A stretch of 64,000 bases of DNA from Apostichopus japonicus (taxonomy: Eukaryota > Echinodermata > Holothuroidea > Aspidochirotida > Stichopodidae): positions 4,734,001 to 4,798,000 of the forward strand of contig NC_092579.1 in the NCBI RefSeq assembly GCF_037975245.1. The letters run 5' to 3'. A program made the translations under genes and the position numbers. Below, piece after piece: positions 10,761 to 22,329 of the stretch. The stretch's first letter is position 1, and each line of letters begins with the position of its first letter. The notes beneath the pieces were generated by a model, which ran no database searches, was not told where the DNA came from, and saw nothing but the letters and a program-made list of their open reading frames with translations.

Positions 10761-12700
10761 CTAGGGTCCTTATACGGTTAACGAATAACAGTAATAACCC
10801 CTCTACTTTGACCAAGAAAAGACCAATTGTGTCTATAAAACTCAGTAGAGAAACTATCACTACCGGGAGATTTACCATGAGGCATTGATCATAAGGCTTT
10901 TTGATATTCATCAAAAGTAATGGGCCCGTCACAAGAGCTGGGGTCCGATTCCTCTGAGTGAAAGTCAGGCGAATCTCTAATAAAATGCAAAGGATTACAT
11001 GGTGCATGAGAGTATGAAGACTATAAAACAAACTTATTTCACGAAGAATATCTCCACTGTTAGTGGTGACATTGCCCCCATTGACATTTAAACTAAAAAT
11101 GTTGTTTGCTTTGATACGCCTTTTCTAATTTCAGAAAATGTTTAGTGCTATTTTTCACCAGCTTCAACGAGATCTCGACCGAACAATAATGACATGAAGC
11201 TTGCCATCATGGTCATGGACGGCGATCATGGGGGGGGGGGGGGACATGTCCCTCCCAATATTTTAGGTGGGGGATATAGTATCTAATATCCCCCCAATAT
11301 TTGGTGACATAGTCTTTTTGTGTGGCTATAAATAGAAAGTAATGCGTGAGATTATTTATCGAAATCATATGTGGCGGTGGCTAAAACTTCATCTACATCC
11401 ACATGCTGCAAGAGGTAAATGACTCTTCGTGGTCGTTTCTGTGACCTGTGACCGTATAGCATGATGTCACTCATGATTATTATCATAATGTCTGTACATC
11501 TCTTGTGTATGAGTGTAATTACGTACAATCATATATATGAACCACATCGATAAAACATATGGGTTCAATGGGTTTCCATTTGGCCTGTTTCCTACGATAT
11601 TTCTAACCGCAGGCGCGTAGCCTAGGGTAAAAGGGGAGACCGCCCCCCCCCCCCGAGCATATTTTTCGTATTTATTTTTATGATATCGAAGTTTTATAGT
11701 AGCCGTTATAAGAGGTTTTAATATTTGTACACCAATAAATTAACTGTGTCTGAACTTTCGAAAATTCCCTGACCACCATTCTTCATCATACTTCCCCTCT
11801 ACTCGTGCAATTTTGACCGGTCTGTTAGGGGTTGGAGGAGGTTTTTCTATATTGGTTGTTCATAGATGAAATTTTGTGCAACATTATGGGTATGCTTTGA
11901 GTGAATTTATCACGAGAAAAGTTAATTTCCAAATTCTGAACAAATAATTGGCTTAAAACCTTGAAAAGTGGGGTTGACGGATATTGTAGGCCGCGACGTA
12001 GAATCACCTACAAAGCAATGATCCACAGAGATGTGATGAGGGGTAAGATGATGTGTGACTGGTGACAATCTTCAAAAAGATTATATGAAAAGAATAATTG
12101 AAAATACTTGTTTCTCAGGCAAAATTGACATCTGGTTGGTCAGTTTCAATCCCGAGAAGAGCCCTTTCCGGTGATCTGGGGGGTATCAAAACCAGAAAAT
12201 ATCTTTTACGCTGCGCGCCAACCGACGGTGCAATTGATGGCGCTACACATAAATTACGTTTTGTAACGAGCTGGTTGTGTACCAATTCGCGCCACCCGGG
12301 TTAGTAAATCCTGAATACGTCCCTGATTAGTATTGAAGAATTTAAGTGACGAGAAACATCATTGAAGAAAGCAGGATTATCTTGGTTAGGGCAATAGGTA
12401 CAGACCATGGTAAAGAGCCGATGATTGTAGCAAAAGTCAACAATAATACATCTACCATGCTGATCATTATGCACTTTAACAATGTCAACCGAAAGATTTG
12501 CATTAAAAAGAATAGCAACACCTTTACTTAAAGCAGTGCCACTCATTAGTCCACAAGCGCTCCAAGTCAGGGGAACTTTGCGTTTCCTATATAAGAATGA
12601 TATTAAAGCGGTTGCGATGAAAATATGCAAATTGTTGTCTACGATTATTACTTTGCCTTAAGCCCCTGACATTACAGGAGCAAATCTTAATATCAGCGAG
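10761..12700 (-). mobile_element. L1/Tx1-like LINE relic, endonuclease and start of RT (copy 1)
   Basis: Read on the minus strand, 12700-12326 gives the start of an APE-type endonuclease (IKICSCNVRG, then SKGVAILFN and GRCIIVDFCYNH...CTYCPNQDNPAFFNDVSRHL). The stretch 11213-10761 gives the segment before and at the start of the RT (KHFLKLEK, ITFDEYQKAL, LPGSDSFSTEFYR, GVITVIR). A hAT-like insert (11214-12325) and the loss of roughly 150 codons separate the two. The next RT motif (NYRPISLFN) lies beyond the Jockey-type LINE in the other two blocks (22330-23248), so that LINE landed in this one. Confidence 0.75.
11214..12325. mobile_element. hAT-like non-autonomous element inside the L1-like LINE (copy 1)
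   Basis: Interrupts the L1-like relic. Its right end reads tacgtccctg and its left end catggacggcg, an imperfect inverted match of the CAGGGACG type. It carries runs of G and C and the phrases 'tattttaggtggggg' and 'gcgccaaccgacggtg'. It is clearly related to 55674-56350 (same order of phrases) and shares the 'gcgatctgggggg...cgcgcgccaacc' part with 53400-53500 and 56740-56860. No target duplication is visible, so the ends are approximate. No transposase. Confidence 0.55.
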
Positions 12701-13067
12701 GGAAATGAAAAATGAATATGAATCGAAATGTGAAATTCATTCCTTGCATCCAATTGTACTAACGACGAAAAACAAAGTTGAGATGGATATAAAGTCCACA
12801 AATACACGAACACAGAAAAACACAAATAAAATCCATAAAAGCAGTCAAAAGAGAAGCATCATGTCCGGGATCTACTTGGGTAAACAAAAGTCCCGTTGAT
12901 GGTTTCTTGTGGGGATGTATTCCAATGTTGACAGAGTGTTGCTGGACAGCAGGAATGACAAAATAATTTTAGAATAGATTGGAGCCATAATGTAGGGGAA
13001 TGGTGCAGCAATTTAGTGGCCGTCAGGAAAGACATCATTCCTCTCTAGAGGCCTCCAGAAAATAATG
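12701..13067. other. Region upstream of the L1-like endonuclease
   Basis: Possibly the 5' part of the minus-strand L1-like LINE. Frames are short and I see no ORF1 motif. Repeated at 28525-28889 and 44283-44647. Confidence 0.4.
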
Positions 13068-14196
13068 ATTATCATAATAATAATAATAATAATAATTATG
13101 TGACCTCGATCGGTCGTAATGTTGTTGTCAAAGCATTTGCTTTGTCGCAGCTTGTTTTTCTCATTTACTTAAGATCTTACGGAAAAGAACTTATTTTTTA
13201 CTTTAATTGCTCAGAGAATGACATCATAGATATTTCAAATCCTTTCATTTACCAAATCGTTAGTGCGTGGTGTGAAATTTCATTTATGAACCCGAATAGT
13301 AACTTTGGAAATCAAATTATCTGGAAATATTCCCACATACGTATTAACAATGATATTATTTTGTATAAGAATTTACCCTTGAAAAATGTATATTATGTTG
13401 GGGATTTGTTTAATAATGACGGGAGACCTCTCCTGCTTGATTGTTTTAAGCGCAAATTCCATTATGCGTTTTCCTTTCACCCTATATTGGGGTTTAATTG
13501 ATAGTACCCCGAAAAGTTGGAGAGGGGCTGCTTGCGTTAGAAATAATATTGATAATGACAACATAATTCTATTCAATGAAGTTCTAAAATCCTCATCAGT
13601 CTCCCAACTAGTTTATATGCGCCATTTGCGTCGTCTATGAGACATACCAACCGCCATTGAAAAGTGGAATGCGACCTTCACCAACTTAACCTACAATGAC
13701 TGGCATCGCTTCTTTCATATGCCGTATCGCACTGTCTCTGAAGCTTAAATCCAATTATTCCAGTTCAAATTTATTCATAGAATTGTTGCCACGAATAGGC
13801 TTCTTTCATTGATGGGTAAAAGTGGTTCAGATCTTTGTACCTTACTTAAAATTGAAACTGAGAATATTGAGCACTTATTTTGGAAATCTCCCATAACTGC
13901 CTCTTTTATTATAGATGTTGAAAATATGTTTCTTAAGAAGCAGTTCTTTTTTTCAAAGCAGGATATCTTTTTTTGGTTATAACAACGGTAGGGGACATAC
14001 CTATAACTTTCTGATAATTCATATGAAATACTTTATTTATGATTGCAAAAGGAATGAACGAAATCCATTAATCAATGAGTTTTTCTTTAAATTCAAATTC
14101 ATAAACAATATTGAAAGGTTCAACTATTTAAGAATTTCCAGCTTTAGAAAACATAAAGTTACTTTTGTGGAGTTATGGCACGCCTTTCCCTTATGT
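13068..14196 (+). mobile_element. L1/Tx1-like LINE 3' piece, plus strand (copy 1)
   Basis: Begins beside an (ATA)n run. The frames read like the region after the RT in L1/Tx1 elements: GRNVVVKAFALSQLVFL, then AWCEISFMNPNS, IIWKYSHIRINN, DLFNNDGR, then FKFIHRIVATNRLLSLMGKSGSDLC and ENIEHLFWKSP (the cysteine/histidine-type end domain). Stops and frameshifts break it. It lies opposite in direction to the neighbouring minus-strand L1-like piece and ends at the (CAT)n tract. Confidence 0.7.
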
Positions 14197-14526
<330 letters not shown>

Positions 14527-15330
14527 AAAGAAGGAGCGGCACTGGTGAAAGTTCTTCGACCAAAAGACTTGATCTGGAAGTGAGCCTGCGACTGATCGTA
14601 TCACTCAGATATTATGGTTCTAATCCACGCAGGGCCTTGTAGAAACAGGACTTTCAAGTGTATCCTGTAGTAGAGTATTCGCTCTTTAAAATGTGAACAA
14701 CGGAGAATGGGTGTGATATGGTTAAACTACTTGGACTGTGTGATAATTATAAGTGCCGTATATAGTAGGTACGTTGGAGATAGTGTAGTTGCTTGTCAGG
14801 CAAGCCATACACAATTGAATTAGCATAATCCAGTTTGGCAGTACTTTTCAGTAAGACATTTCCTGATGTTAGCCATTTACGAAGGAAAATGTTTATCGAA
14901 TATCTTTGTACACAGATAAGAGTGTTGTATCATTGCTACGAAACTTCCTGTATGCTGACTGAAAGGTTTCAGTTGGGAATTTGTAGATAAATAGGCGTTT
15001 ACGTGTGCAGCCACCTCCTTTTTGATGAGTTTGGAAATGACAGGTAATTTTGAGACGGGACGGAAGTTACTCGGTTTTCCGGATCAAGGGTCGTCTCTTC
15101 ACAAGTGTTGTAGAACAGCACGATTTGGAGGTTCAGATACAACAACGGACTCAAAGACAGATTGACTATGAAAGTAATTACAGTATTTGAGTAATTTGCT
15201 CAACAATAACTTAATATTGATGTAGGCAGAGGGTCCACACAGTTGGACTTGCTTTGGTCCGCCATGATTGAACCAACGACATCTTTGGAAACGAGTCTAA
15301 ATGAATTCAATGATGAGGTAGCGATAGTTT
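14527..15330 (-). mobile_element. CR1-type LINE relic (copy 1)
   Basis: On the minus strand the frames read like CR1 reverse transcriptase: SKSNCVDPLPTSIL, NFRPVSKLPVISKLIKKEV, STNSQLKPFQSAYR, then after a gap KLDYANSIVYGLPDKQLHYLQ and FYKALRGLEP.YLSDTI, SRRLTSRSSLLVEELS. The palm segment with the catalytic YxDD is missing and there are many frameshifts. The 3' end is lost at the (CAT)n tract. Confidence 0.75.
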
Positions 15331-16474
15331 CTGCATAACTGAAATCAGTTGTGATTTATGGTGCATCAAAAGCTGTCACTTTTAATTATACATTGACAAA
15401 CAACAACATTGTTCACGCAGTAAACACATGCATTCATATCAAATGCAATATTTCTAACAATCTACATGATAAATTTACTGAGACCCATTATGTCCATACG
15501 TATAGGCACCTAAACCACATAACCAGAATATAACCCACAAAGTTTGGGCGACACCTTTACAATCAATCTACAGATTGACAATGTCCCGATGTGTGGTAGT
15601 TGGTGCAAAACGGAAATAAAATGAAATAACATAAAATACATAACAAACATAAAATACATACAAAATACATTAAAAAAAGCAATCCCGATCCCAGCTACCT
15701 AAGCTGCTTAAGCTTTTTCAAAGCAAACGGATCAGATCAAGTATTGTATGGCAACAAGCCTTGCGGTGTAAACACCCTTAGCAACATGATGACCAAATTT
15801 CCGCATGAAGTGTACTTATCATAGGGTGCAAGCAACAACGATCTATAACTCATTGGCTTATGTCTACCGTCAGGCGTGACTGATCGAGAATACAGCAGCA
15901 ATGCATCAAGTAATGCACGTTTAAAAAAAACAGCAAACGTTATTCTCCAGAAGATGTACTGTTTTATATTCTGGTTCACACGTATTCGTCTGATTAAATG
16001 TTAAAGCCATATATAGTAAAACAAACGTGAACTGCTTGTTTAAGAACTTTCTCGACGGAATTGTTCACGTGTGTTCACGACTCAACGGTATCTATATAGC
16101 GTAGCAGAGTATCACGTGTGTGCTGTAGTACGTATCTCGCAATGACGTTATGTCAGTCAGTGTATCGTACGTTGTACGTCTCGACATGAACACATCGGTC
16201 CGTGTTGCTATGCCACTTGGACGCAGGCGTAGTATGACATTCCGTCAGACCGTTATGCTGTACACGTAGTGTTGTTCAATGTATAACCTATTATAGTCAT
16301 TCTTGTTATTTTATTTGCGCATTTATATTGCTTTGAGACTTTTCACCATTATAATAAAAGTAAAAAAACGGGGCACCCTTTCGAGACAATTGTTGTTAAT
16401 CTTTTTAGTTAAATTGTAACATTTTGGAATGAAAATTAATGTTTCTTTAGTACTTTGAATGAATGAACAGAGTT
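15331..16474. other. Unassigned spacer right of the CR1 relic
   Basis: No recognised gene. It contains an A-rich stretch with repeated 'aaaatacata' (15617-15675) and an 80-codon minus-strand frame (15737-15979) with plausible residue use but no family I know. In the third block that frame is shifted by loss of two A residues. The part around 16050-16260 is rich in ACGT-type words (cacgtg, tgacgt, tacgt). Confidence 0.5.
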
Positions 16475-16608
16475 AATCAACGGTCTACCTTGCGTTTATC
16501 GCAGGATATACGTTCTCGGCGGTATACCCATATCGCTGGATGCACTCGGCTTGATTAACCCCCCGTTCGAGCATAAATCTGCGATGAACGCAAGGTCGAC
16601 TGTTGATT
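16475..16608. repeat. 30-bp inverted repeat at the unit border
   Basis: Arms 16475-16504 (aatcaacggtctaccttgcg...) and 16579-16608 pair with 3 mismatches over 30 bp around a 74-bp loop. It lies about 20 bp left of the point where the receptor-unit match (16626 = window start) is seen. It recurs at 32230-32363 and 47939-48077. Confidence 0.75.
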
Positions 16609-16625
16609 GTAGACCCTCATTAAGT

Positions 16626-17883
16626 CATTATAAGCACAATTAAATACAGTTTATTCTTAACCAACGTTATGCAACTAATAACAGATGTTAAATTGCAGTA
16701 CTTTTACATTCATAATGTTCATCTGTTATTTTACAGAACGGGCAATAATTGCTCACGCTAAATAATGTATCCCGCGACTTTAACCCTAAAAAATACTGTT
16801 ATATCGTACAACAATGACATTAGAAATAACTATACAGAATGAAGTTGAACTGTAGCAGTTGGCTGAATTCAAATTGTTATTCTACAGGTAATACTCAGCA
16901 CCGAAGAGACTATTACTGTTCGGAATGTATAACTAACGTTAGGCTATAGCCTCAATATAAAATCATAGGCCTCGATGTTGACGTCATGCATTGGATCTAA
17001 AACTAGAGATCGGTTCGTCGTCAGTCTGGCAGCATCTGTGAGACTGTGAGACTTAAACTCGACACCACAAAACTAATAACACTTACCGTTATGTGACCCG
17101 GTACAGTTAGTGCTCTGTTCATTACAAAAATTGTTTGCAAAACTATAGTCAAAACTTCGAAATGAAAATATCAACATTTTGAGATGAGACTAGTCACCAT
17201 TTCGAGATAAAAGTTTTCACAATTTTGAGATGAAAAATTCATCTTTTAAGACGGAAAAGTCAAACGTTTGAGTTGAGAGAGCATATATTTTTTAGAATTA
17301 AATTCGTTATTTCGAGATAAAACGTCAAACCTATGAATAAATATCTACATTTCGAGTCAAAAAAAACAAATAGAAAAAAAGATCAAATCTTTAGATAACG
17401 TCGAGAACTTTTTTTCTCATTTCCTTAACCACTGTAGTTTCACCTTTCTGACTAAATTAAAGGAATATTCCTGTGGTGGACAATATAACAGATATCTAAT
17501 TCTTTCTGAATGTTGAGAATTTCGTAAAAAAATGCAATGTTATTATTCCCCTCTTTCAATTAATTGCTGAAATATTATCACCAAAAAAAAAAAAATTCAG
17601 CTCAAATTAGCAGCCGTTTTTCTGTTGTTAATCAGTTTCCCCTTTGAAGCGTGTAAAATGCATACGAACACGATGGGCATCGAACTCAAGCAGACTGAAA
17701 GACTACCAGGGGAGGAGCCATTATTTTAAAGACGGACAAAGTTCTGATGTCGGTTAACCGGAGTCGCATGTAAGGGATCCTTACCCGTAGAAAAGTGAAA
17801 TTGTAGACTTCCAATGGTACATTTGAGGCATATTTAGACTTTAAATCATATAAAAATTAAGTAAACATGCAATTGAGGTTGTG
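16626..17883. other. 3' flank of LRR gene C
   Basis: About 1% different from 1-1257 by eye (for example ccaggggagg against ccatgggagg). No gene is seen. Contains the minisatellite and the TGACGTCA octamer. Confidence 0.65.
17147..17362. repeat. Degenerate minisatellite, unit C
   Basis: Same array as 521-735 with the same order of variants. Confidence 0.65.
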
Positions 17884-18129
17884 CTAATCGCTATTTCTAA
17901 CTTGTGTGTGTATCAAGGGGCAAAGTTGGACCAACCCCACCCACCCCCTGCTTCCCATGGATCCGTGCCCCAATACGTAGTCATTTCTCGGAAGGCAGGT
18001 AAATGAGTTATACAAATTAAGAACTAATAATATCAGAGTGAGTACTATAAACGTCACAAAAACGATTGAAAAATGACGTGTTCCGAAAAGAAAAATACTG
18101 CCTGAAGTCAGGCTAACTGTATGTATCAT
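17884..18129 (-). other. Second TM-plus-tail segment downstream of LRR gene C
   Basis: Translated sequence is identical to the segment at 1258-1503 of unit A, including the helix and the tail TCLPRNDYVLGHGSMGSRGW. Its first homologous codons follow catacag, a possible splice acceptor. Possible alternative last exon for gene C. Confidence 0.5.
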
Positions 18130-18282
18130 ACTAAATTTTCAGACATGGAATGGTGCATGCGGAGGTATATTTAGACAAGAAATCAAAGGTCTAAATTGGT
18201 GAATTCATACAAAGTTGTGCTAATGAATATTTTTAACTTATATGCGCGTGGACTGCTCACTCCCAATCTCATCCTCGCTTGA

Positions 18283-19758
18283 CTACGCAGAGTCATCTTT
18301 TGAAAGGCAAGTAATAAAATGCGCTATACAAACTAAAAACATCAGGGTTAGTACTACAAACGTCACAAATACGATCAAACTCACGCTTTCCGAAAACAAA
18401 ACACCGCTTGAAGTCGAACCAACTGTATGTCCGTCATCATCAAAACTGGTTACCGTGGTGATCTTTGATTCGCAGAAAATATGGAAAGGAAAAGAAACAG
18501 TTGTACTTTGATTACCATATCTAGGGTCAACGCAAACTGTTACTTTAGGGAGAATACCACCAGAAAATGACCATGTGAGGTAATTAAAGAGATTACAATT
18601 GCACGTCCAGTTATTAAAATAAATGTAAAGCACAAATGGGTTCATGACATCAAACATCTGCTCTGGTAAACTTGAAAGGTTGTTAGCGGTAAGATCGACA
18701 TATCGGAGATTTTGGGTACCAATGAATGACAGACCATGTACTGTATGGATCTGATTGTTGCGTATATTTAGGTTCTTTAAGTTTATGTTATATTTGAAGG
18801 CGCCATTAGGTAGTTGAGTTAGTTTGTTTTCTGCGAGACCTAATACAACAAGTCTGGGAAGTTGTCGTAAAAATGATACTGGGACTCTATGAAGGTTGTT
18901 TCCATTTAAGAGAAGAGAAGTGAGATTATGGTTTTCAAAACCAAAAACAAATCGATCTATAACAGAGATCTGATTTCTGTCAACAACTAGAAGTTTCAGG
19001 CCAGTAAACCCACTCAATGTGAAGTCTTTTAAAGATGGCAAAAGATTTCCTCTCAAGCTAAGAGTTTGACAGAAATTTACTTCGAAGGATATATTGGATA
19101 GTTTCGTGATTCTACTATCATCCAGGTAAATGCCGATGAGCTTGGTCAGTTCTGGTACTCTTTGAAATAGTTCAAAGGAAAACCGATCCAAAATATTACT
19201 GGACAGATCAATATACTTCAAACTGAAGACGCCGTTCAGCGCATCTGGGTGAACTTGATTTAAGTCGTTACCTCTCACAAACAGAATTCCAAGTTTATGA
19301 TTTGTATGAAAAGCATTTTCTGGAATAGTTAGTATGTTATTATAGGAGAGATCAAGGTACGTAAGATTGGGTAGATTCTCTAATACTTTGATCGGTACTG
19401 ATGATAATGCATTATATTGAAGATGAAAACTTTTAATCTGTTGATTGTTTTCAACTAGAGAATCATTTAAGACTAAAATACCATTCGACGATAACACCAG
19501 CGTCTCTAGTTGAGGCAATGGTGGAAGGATCACTAATCCATTCTGAAGACTTGATATATTAGTGAAAGTAACAAGTAGTGTTGCGTATCCTTGAAGGGTC
19601 GGCTCCTCAGGAAAAGTGTTTATATTTCTCGTCTGCCCGTTGCAATGTAAGGTGCCAAAATTACTTTGACATTGCTCAGAACATGTTGCAACACGAAATA
19701 CGATGACAGTTATAAACACTATTGATAGTGAGAGAAGTTTCTGTCTAGCTAAGAACAT
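18283..19758 (-). CDS. LRR receptor C
   Basis: Predicted 491-residue receptor: signal peptide (MFLARQKLLSLSIVF...VAT), LRRNT (CSEQC...LHC), about 12 LRRs, LRRCT, stalk, TM helix at about 459-482 and tail TCLSKDDSA. The N-terminal part differs from A and B (NINTFPEEPTLQGYATLL). From the LRRs onward it is nearly the same as E, including KYNINLKNLNIRNNQ. Start taken at the signal-peptide Met (19758); an upstream in-frame ATG is at 19836. The 3' side resembles A and E, while the 5' flank resembles B, so this gene looks like a recombinant. It is identical at protein level to gene D. Confidence 0.87.
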   Translation of the reverse strand: MFLARQKLLSLSIVFITVIVFRVATCSEQCQSNFGTLHCNGQTRNINTFPEEPTLQGYATLLVTFTNISSLQNGLVILPPLPQLETLVLSSNGILVLNDSLVENNQQIKSFHLQYNALSSVPIKVLENLPNLTYLDLSYNNILTIPENAFHTNHKLGILFVRGNDLNQVHPDALNGVFSLKYIDLSSNILDRFSFELFQRVPELTKLIGIYLDDSRITKLSNISFEVNFCQTLSLRGNLLPSLKDFTLSGFTGLKLLVVDRNQISVIDRFVFGFENHNLTSLLLNGNNLHRVPVSFLRQLPRLVVLGLAENKLTQLPNGAFKYNINLKNLNIRNNQIHTVHGLSFIGTQNLRYVDLTANNLSSLPEQMFDVMNPFVLYIYFNNWTCNCNLFNYLTWSFSGGILPKVTVCVDPRYGNQSTTVSFPFHIFCESKITTVTSFDDDGHTVGSTSSGVLFSESVSLIVFVTFVVLTLMFLVCIAHFITCLSKDDSA

Positions 19759-19836
19759 GATGACCGAAGTGGTCTTGTGATATGATAGCTTTCCCTTTGA
19801 GGTCTCTCTGCAGGGTGAACCTTTTTGGAAAGGCAT

Positions 19837-20714
19837 ATATCGGCGGTTGGCTCAGTCTATAGTTGTATCTATTTCAAAACTATACTTGTTAAGCTAAAGC
19901 ACTAAGTTAATTCTTGAAGTTTCTTACTCCTAACCGTAACGTATGTGTTTATGGATTTTATGATCTCAGTCAGTTTCAGTTGATCTTTAGAAATCGCTTT
20001 TTTACTCGTTGGTTCCTTGTGGACGTCAATCTGTAAGTTAAAATCACCAACCGTTACCATGAAGCAAGTTAACTACTATATATATATGATCATGAACAAC
20101 TGGTCGAAATGAAATCGCAGTTCCAATCGCAAATGCGTAGCGCTTCGTCCGAGTGTCAAAAGATAGTGAGAAAACTTTAACAAGTCTATACTCTTCAACG
20201 AAACAATTGAATTATATTTCTCTTACTGTAAAAACGATTGCAGCTCACCGTGCTACGACCAACCTCTGAACCTTCTGTAAAACAATTCACTTCAATGCAT
20301 ACATTGAAGACTGTGCGGGGGTGTGAAGCTTTCAGTTGATGCAAACCACATTAAGAGACAAAACAACAAAATACCTCCTGGCACGGAGGAAAAATAGAAC
20401 TAGTATATATTTTACTTCATTTTCTCTGAGATCGTTAGTGACCACGGTCTCAACGGGAGAGAAACTCGTTATTCAACTGCTGCTTTGTGTCATTTGCGAA
20501 ATTACATTTATTTGCCTTCTTCCCTACCAAGTGTTTCTCTCAGTAAACAGAGGAATCCTTGCAGTTGCTCATTAACAGTGTACATAATCGGAAATAATAG
20601 GCGTCTTTAGTAGCATATACACTTGTAATTATGCAACAGGTATAAGTGGCTTCATCTGCCAAATGCAAGGAAATTCCTTGCCAAACCTGATAGCAATCGG
20701 CCAAATGACAAAAT
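19837..20714. other. 5' flank of LRR gene C with empty copia site
   Basis: Promoter side of gene C. The first half is almost identical to the B flank. The rest matches A and E more loosely, up to gacaaaat at 20714, where A and E carry the copia LTR. C reads straight on into agggaaatctgc. An AT run (actatatatatatga, about 20071) could act as a TATA-like site on the minus strand, but this is not supported by anything else. Confidence 0.55.
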
Positions 20715-22329
20715 AGGGAAATCTGCAAAACTAAAGACCCCAGACAGCGGCATGACAAGTGCCAAAAAATGCAGACAGCAAAACTGCAGTGTGGTTTCGA
20801 TGATGCTACATGAATAATTTTTTATCAATGTGACACACTAGGCTTTAGGGTATAGCCAGAATTAAAAACATACTTTAATCTAAGTAGTAAAACAAATGGC
20901 ATTGAGATATAACAAACAATATTAACATTGGCAGCTAATGACCGAGATGGAAACTTTTCTTGCATTCAGCATACAGGTTGATCTCTACCAAAAACAACAG
21001 GCTTCTTCTGCCTAATGTGTTACACCTACAAGACGTACATTAAGCAGGTTCCCAAAATTTTGCGTCTGGTTTGCCTCTAAAACATCTATCTAGGCGACAG
21101 TTGATTTTCAAAAACGGCGCTTGGGCATTTCCCAATTATTACATCTAACCCTGAAATTTTTATTCGGCACTCGACAAATGCGTATTACCAAATACGACGA
21201 AAAACAACAACGGAAGCAAAGATATAATACCGATGATTCACAATGATATAGTCCATTCCAATAGCAACTGTTACTAAGTCAGATAAAGATTGTAGTTATG
21301 TTTAGGTGTTGTCGGATTGGGAAAGGAATTGGAAGACGAGAAAGTAGACGAAAGGGCAGTTATATGTACAATGAAATAAAATACAACTGTCCTTGTTATT
21401 ACATAAAATTATACAAAAAAAAACCAACGTACCGGTACTTACAAACTTAGACCTTAAGTTAACGCGCGCAGAGGTACCTCCTTTTGGTAGGGTGCAGTGA
21501 TGTAGGGGTTGGTCCGACCGCTTGGTACGAGACTGGTGATGTTACTGCGTTTTCCACAGGTAAGTATTTATAAAAGTACAGGTAAGCAGGTTATTAATTC
21601 TGACTGATTACGATAAATAAGACATCGGTGCTGGGCAGAGTTACAGGAAACGGAAAAGGGTTGTTATAAGGTAAAAATTCCAGACAGGTTCACATGTTAT
21701 GACAAGAAGGAATAACTCAAACAGCAGAAGCCGAGGATCTGAGAGGCTGCGTCACGGGAAAGAGGCATAGAGCTACGTGGAACTGCTCGTTATATAGGGA
21801 GTTCAGCCGACCCGTAACCGCACCTTAGTATTCAGCATGACGTGGCTTGACAATAAGGAATTCGGCCACAAACTAAGAATGGTGAACACGGTATCCAGAC
21901 AAAAACAAATTGACTTTGCATAACACAACGTATCGACAAACAGTACAACGTTTCATTACACACCTTTGTGCACAGGGATGTATGCAGCGACGTACATGGC
22001 AAAGCTAGCGACACACTTAAGTCAATGGAGATTTGGTCGAGGCTTTTGATTATCATCTTCGGATGCCCTAAGTTTCTATTACCAACAGCCTCTTCTATTC
22101 TTATGTAGCGTATCTTACATGTTATCCAATAGGCTGGTCGGTGGGAGATACGGTGGATTATAAAACAAGTTTTCCACAATTTGACCCCTGGTAACTCAAA
22201 AAAACATTTGAATTCCACACAAAAAATAGGCTATTTGTACTTGACGTGTCACAACTACATATTAGATTGGTCCAAGCTTCCCTACTTGAATGATCGTGTT
22301 TACAATGTTTTCACAACTTGACCTCTGGT
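20715..22329. other. Unassigned spacer
   Basis: Single-copy within each block (copy at 36470-38089). A 128-codon minus-strand frame (21832-22218) and a few shorter ones show no family I recognise and are probably chance. A C run sits at about 22346. Nothing else stands out. Confidence 0.45.

Noticed and set aside
10761-14196. Twin-priming (5' inversion) of a single L1-like LINE, suggested by the minus-strand 5' part beside a plus-strand 3' part
   Set aside because: In blocks 2 and 3 the minus-strand element continues with its own RT core beyond the inserted LINE (22330-23248), so the plus-strand 3' piece is a separate copy.
21832-22218. 128-codon minus frame in the spacer of blocks 2 and 3
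   Set aside because: No recognisable family; its repetition only reflects the block duplication.
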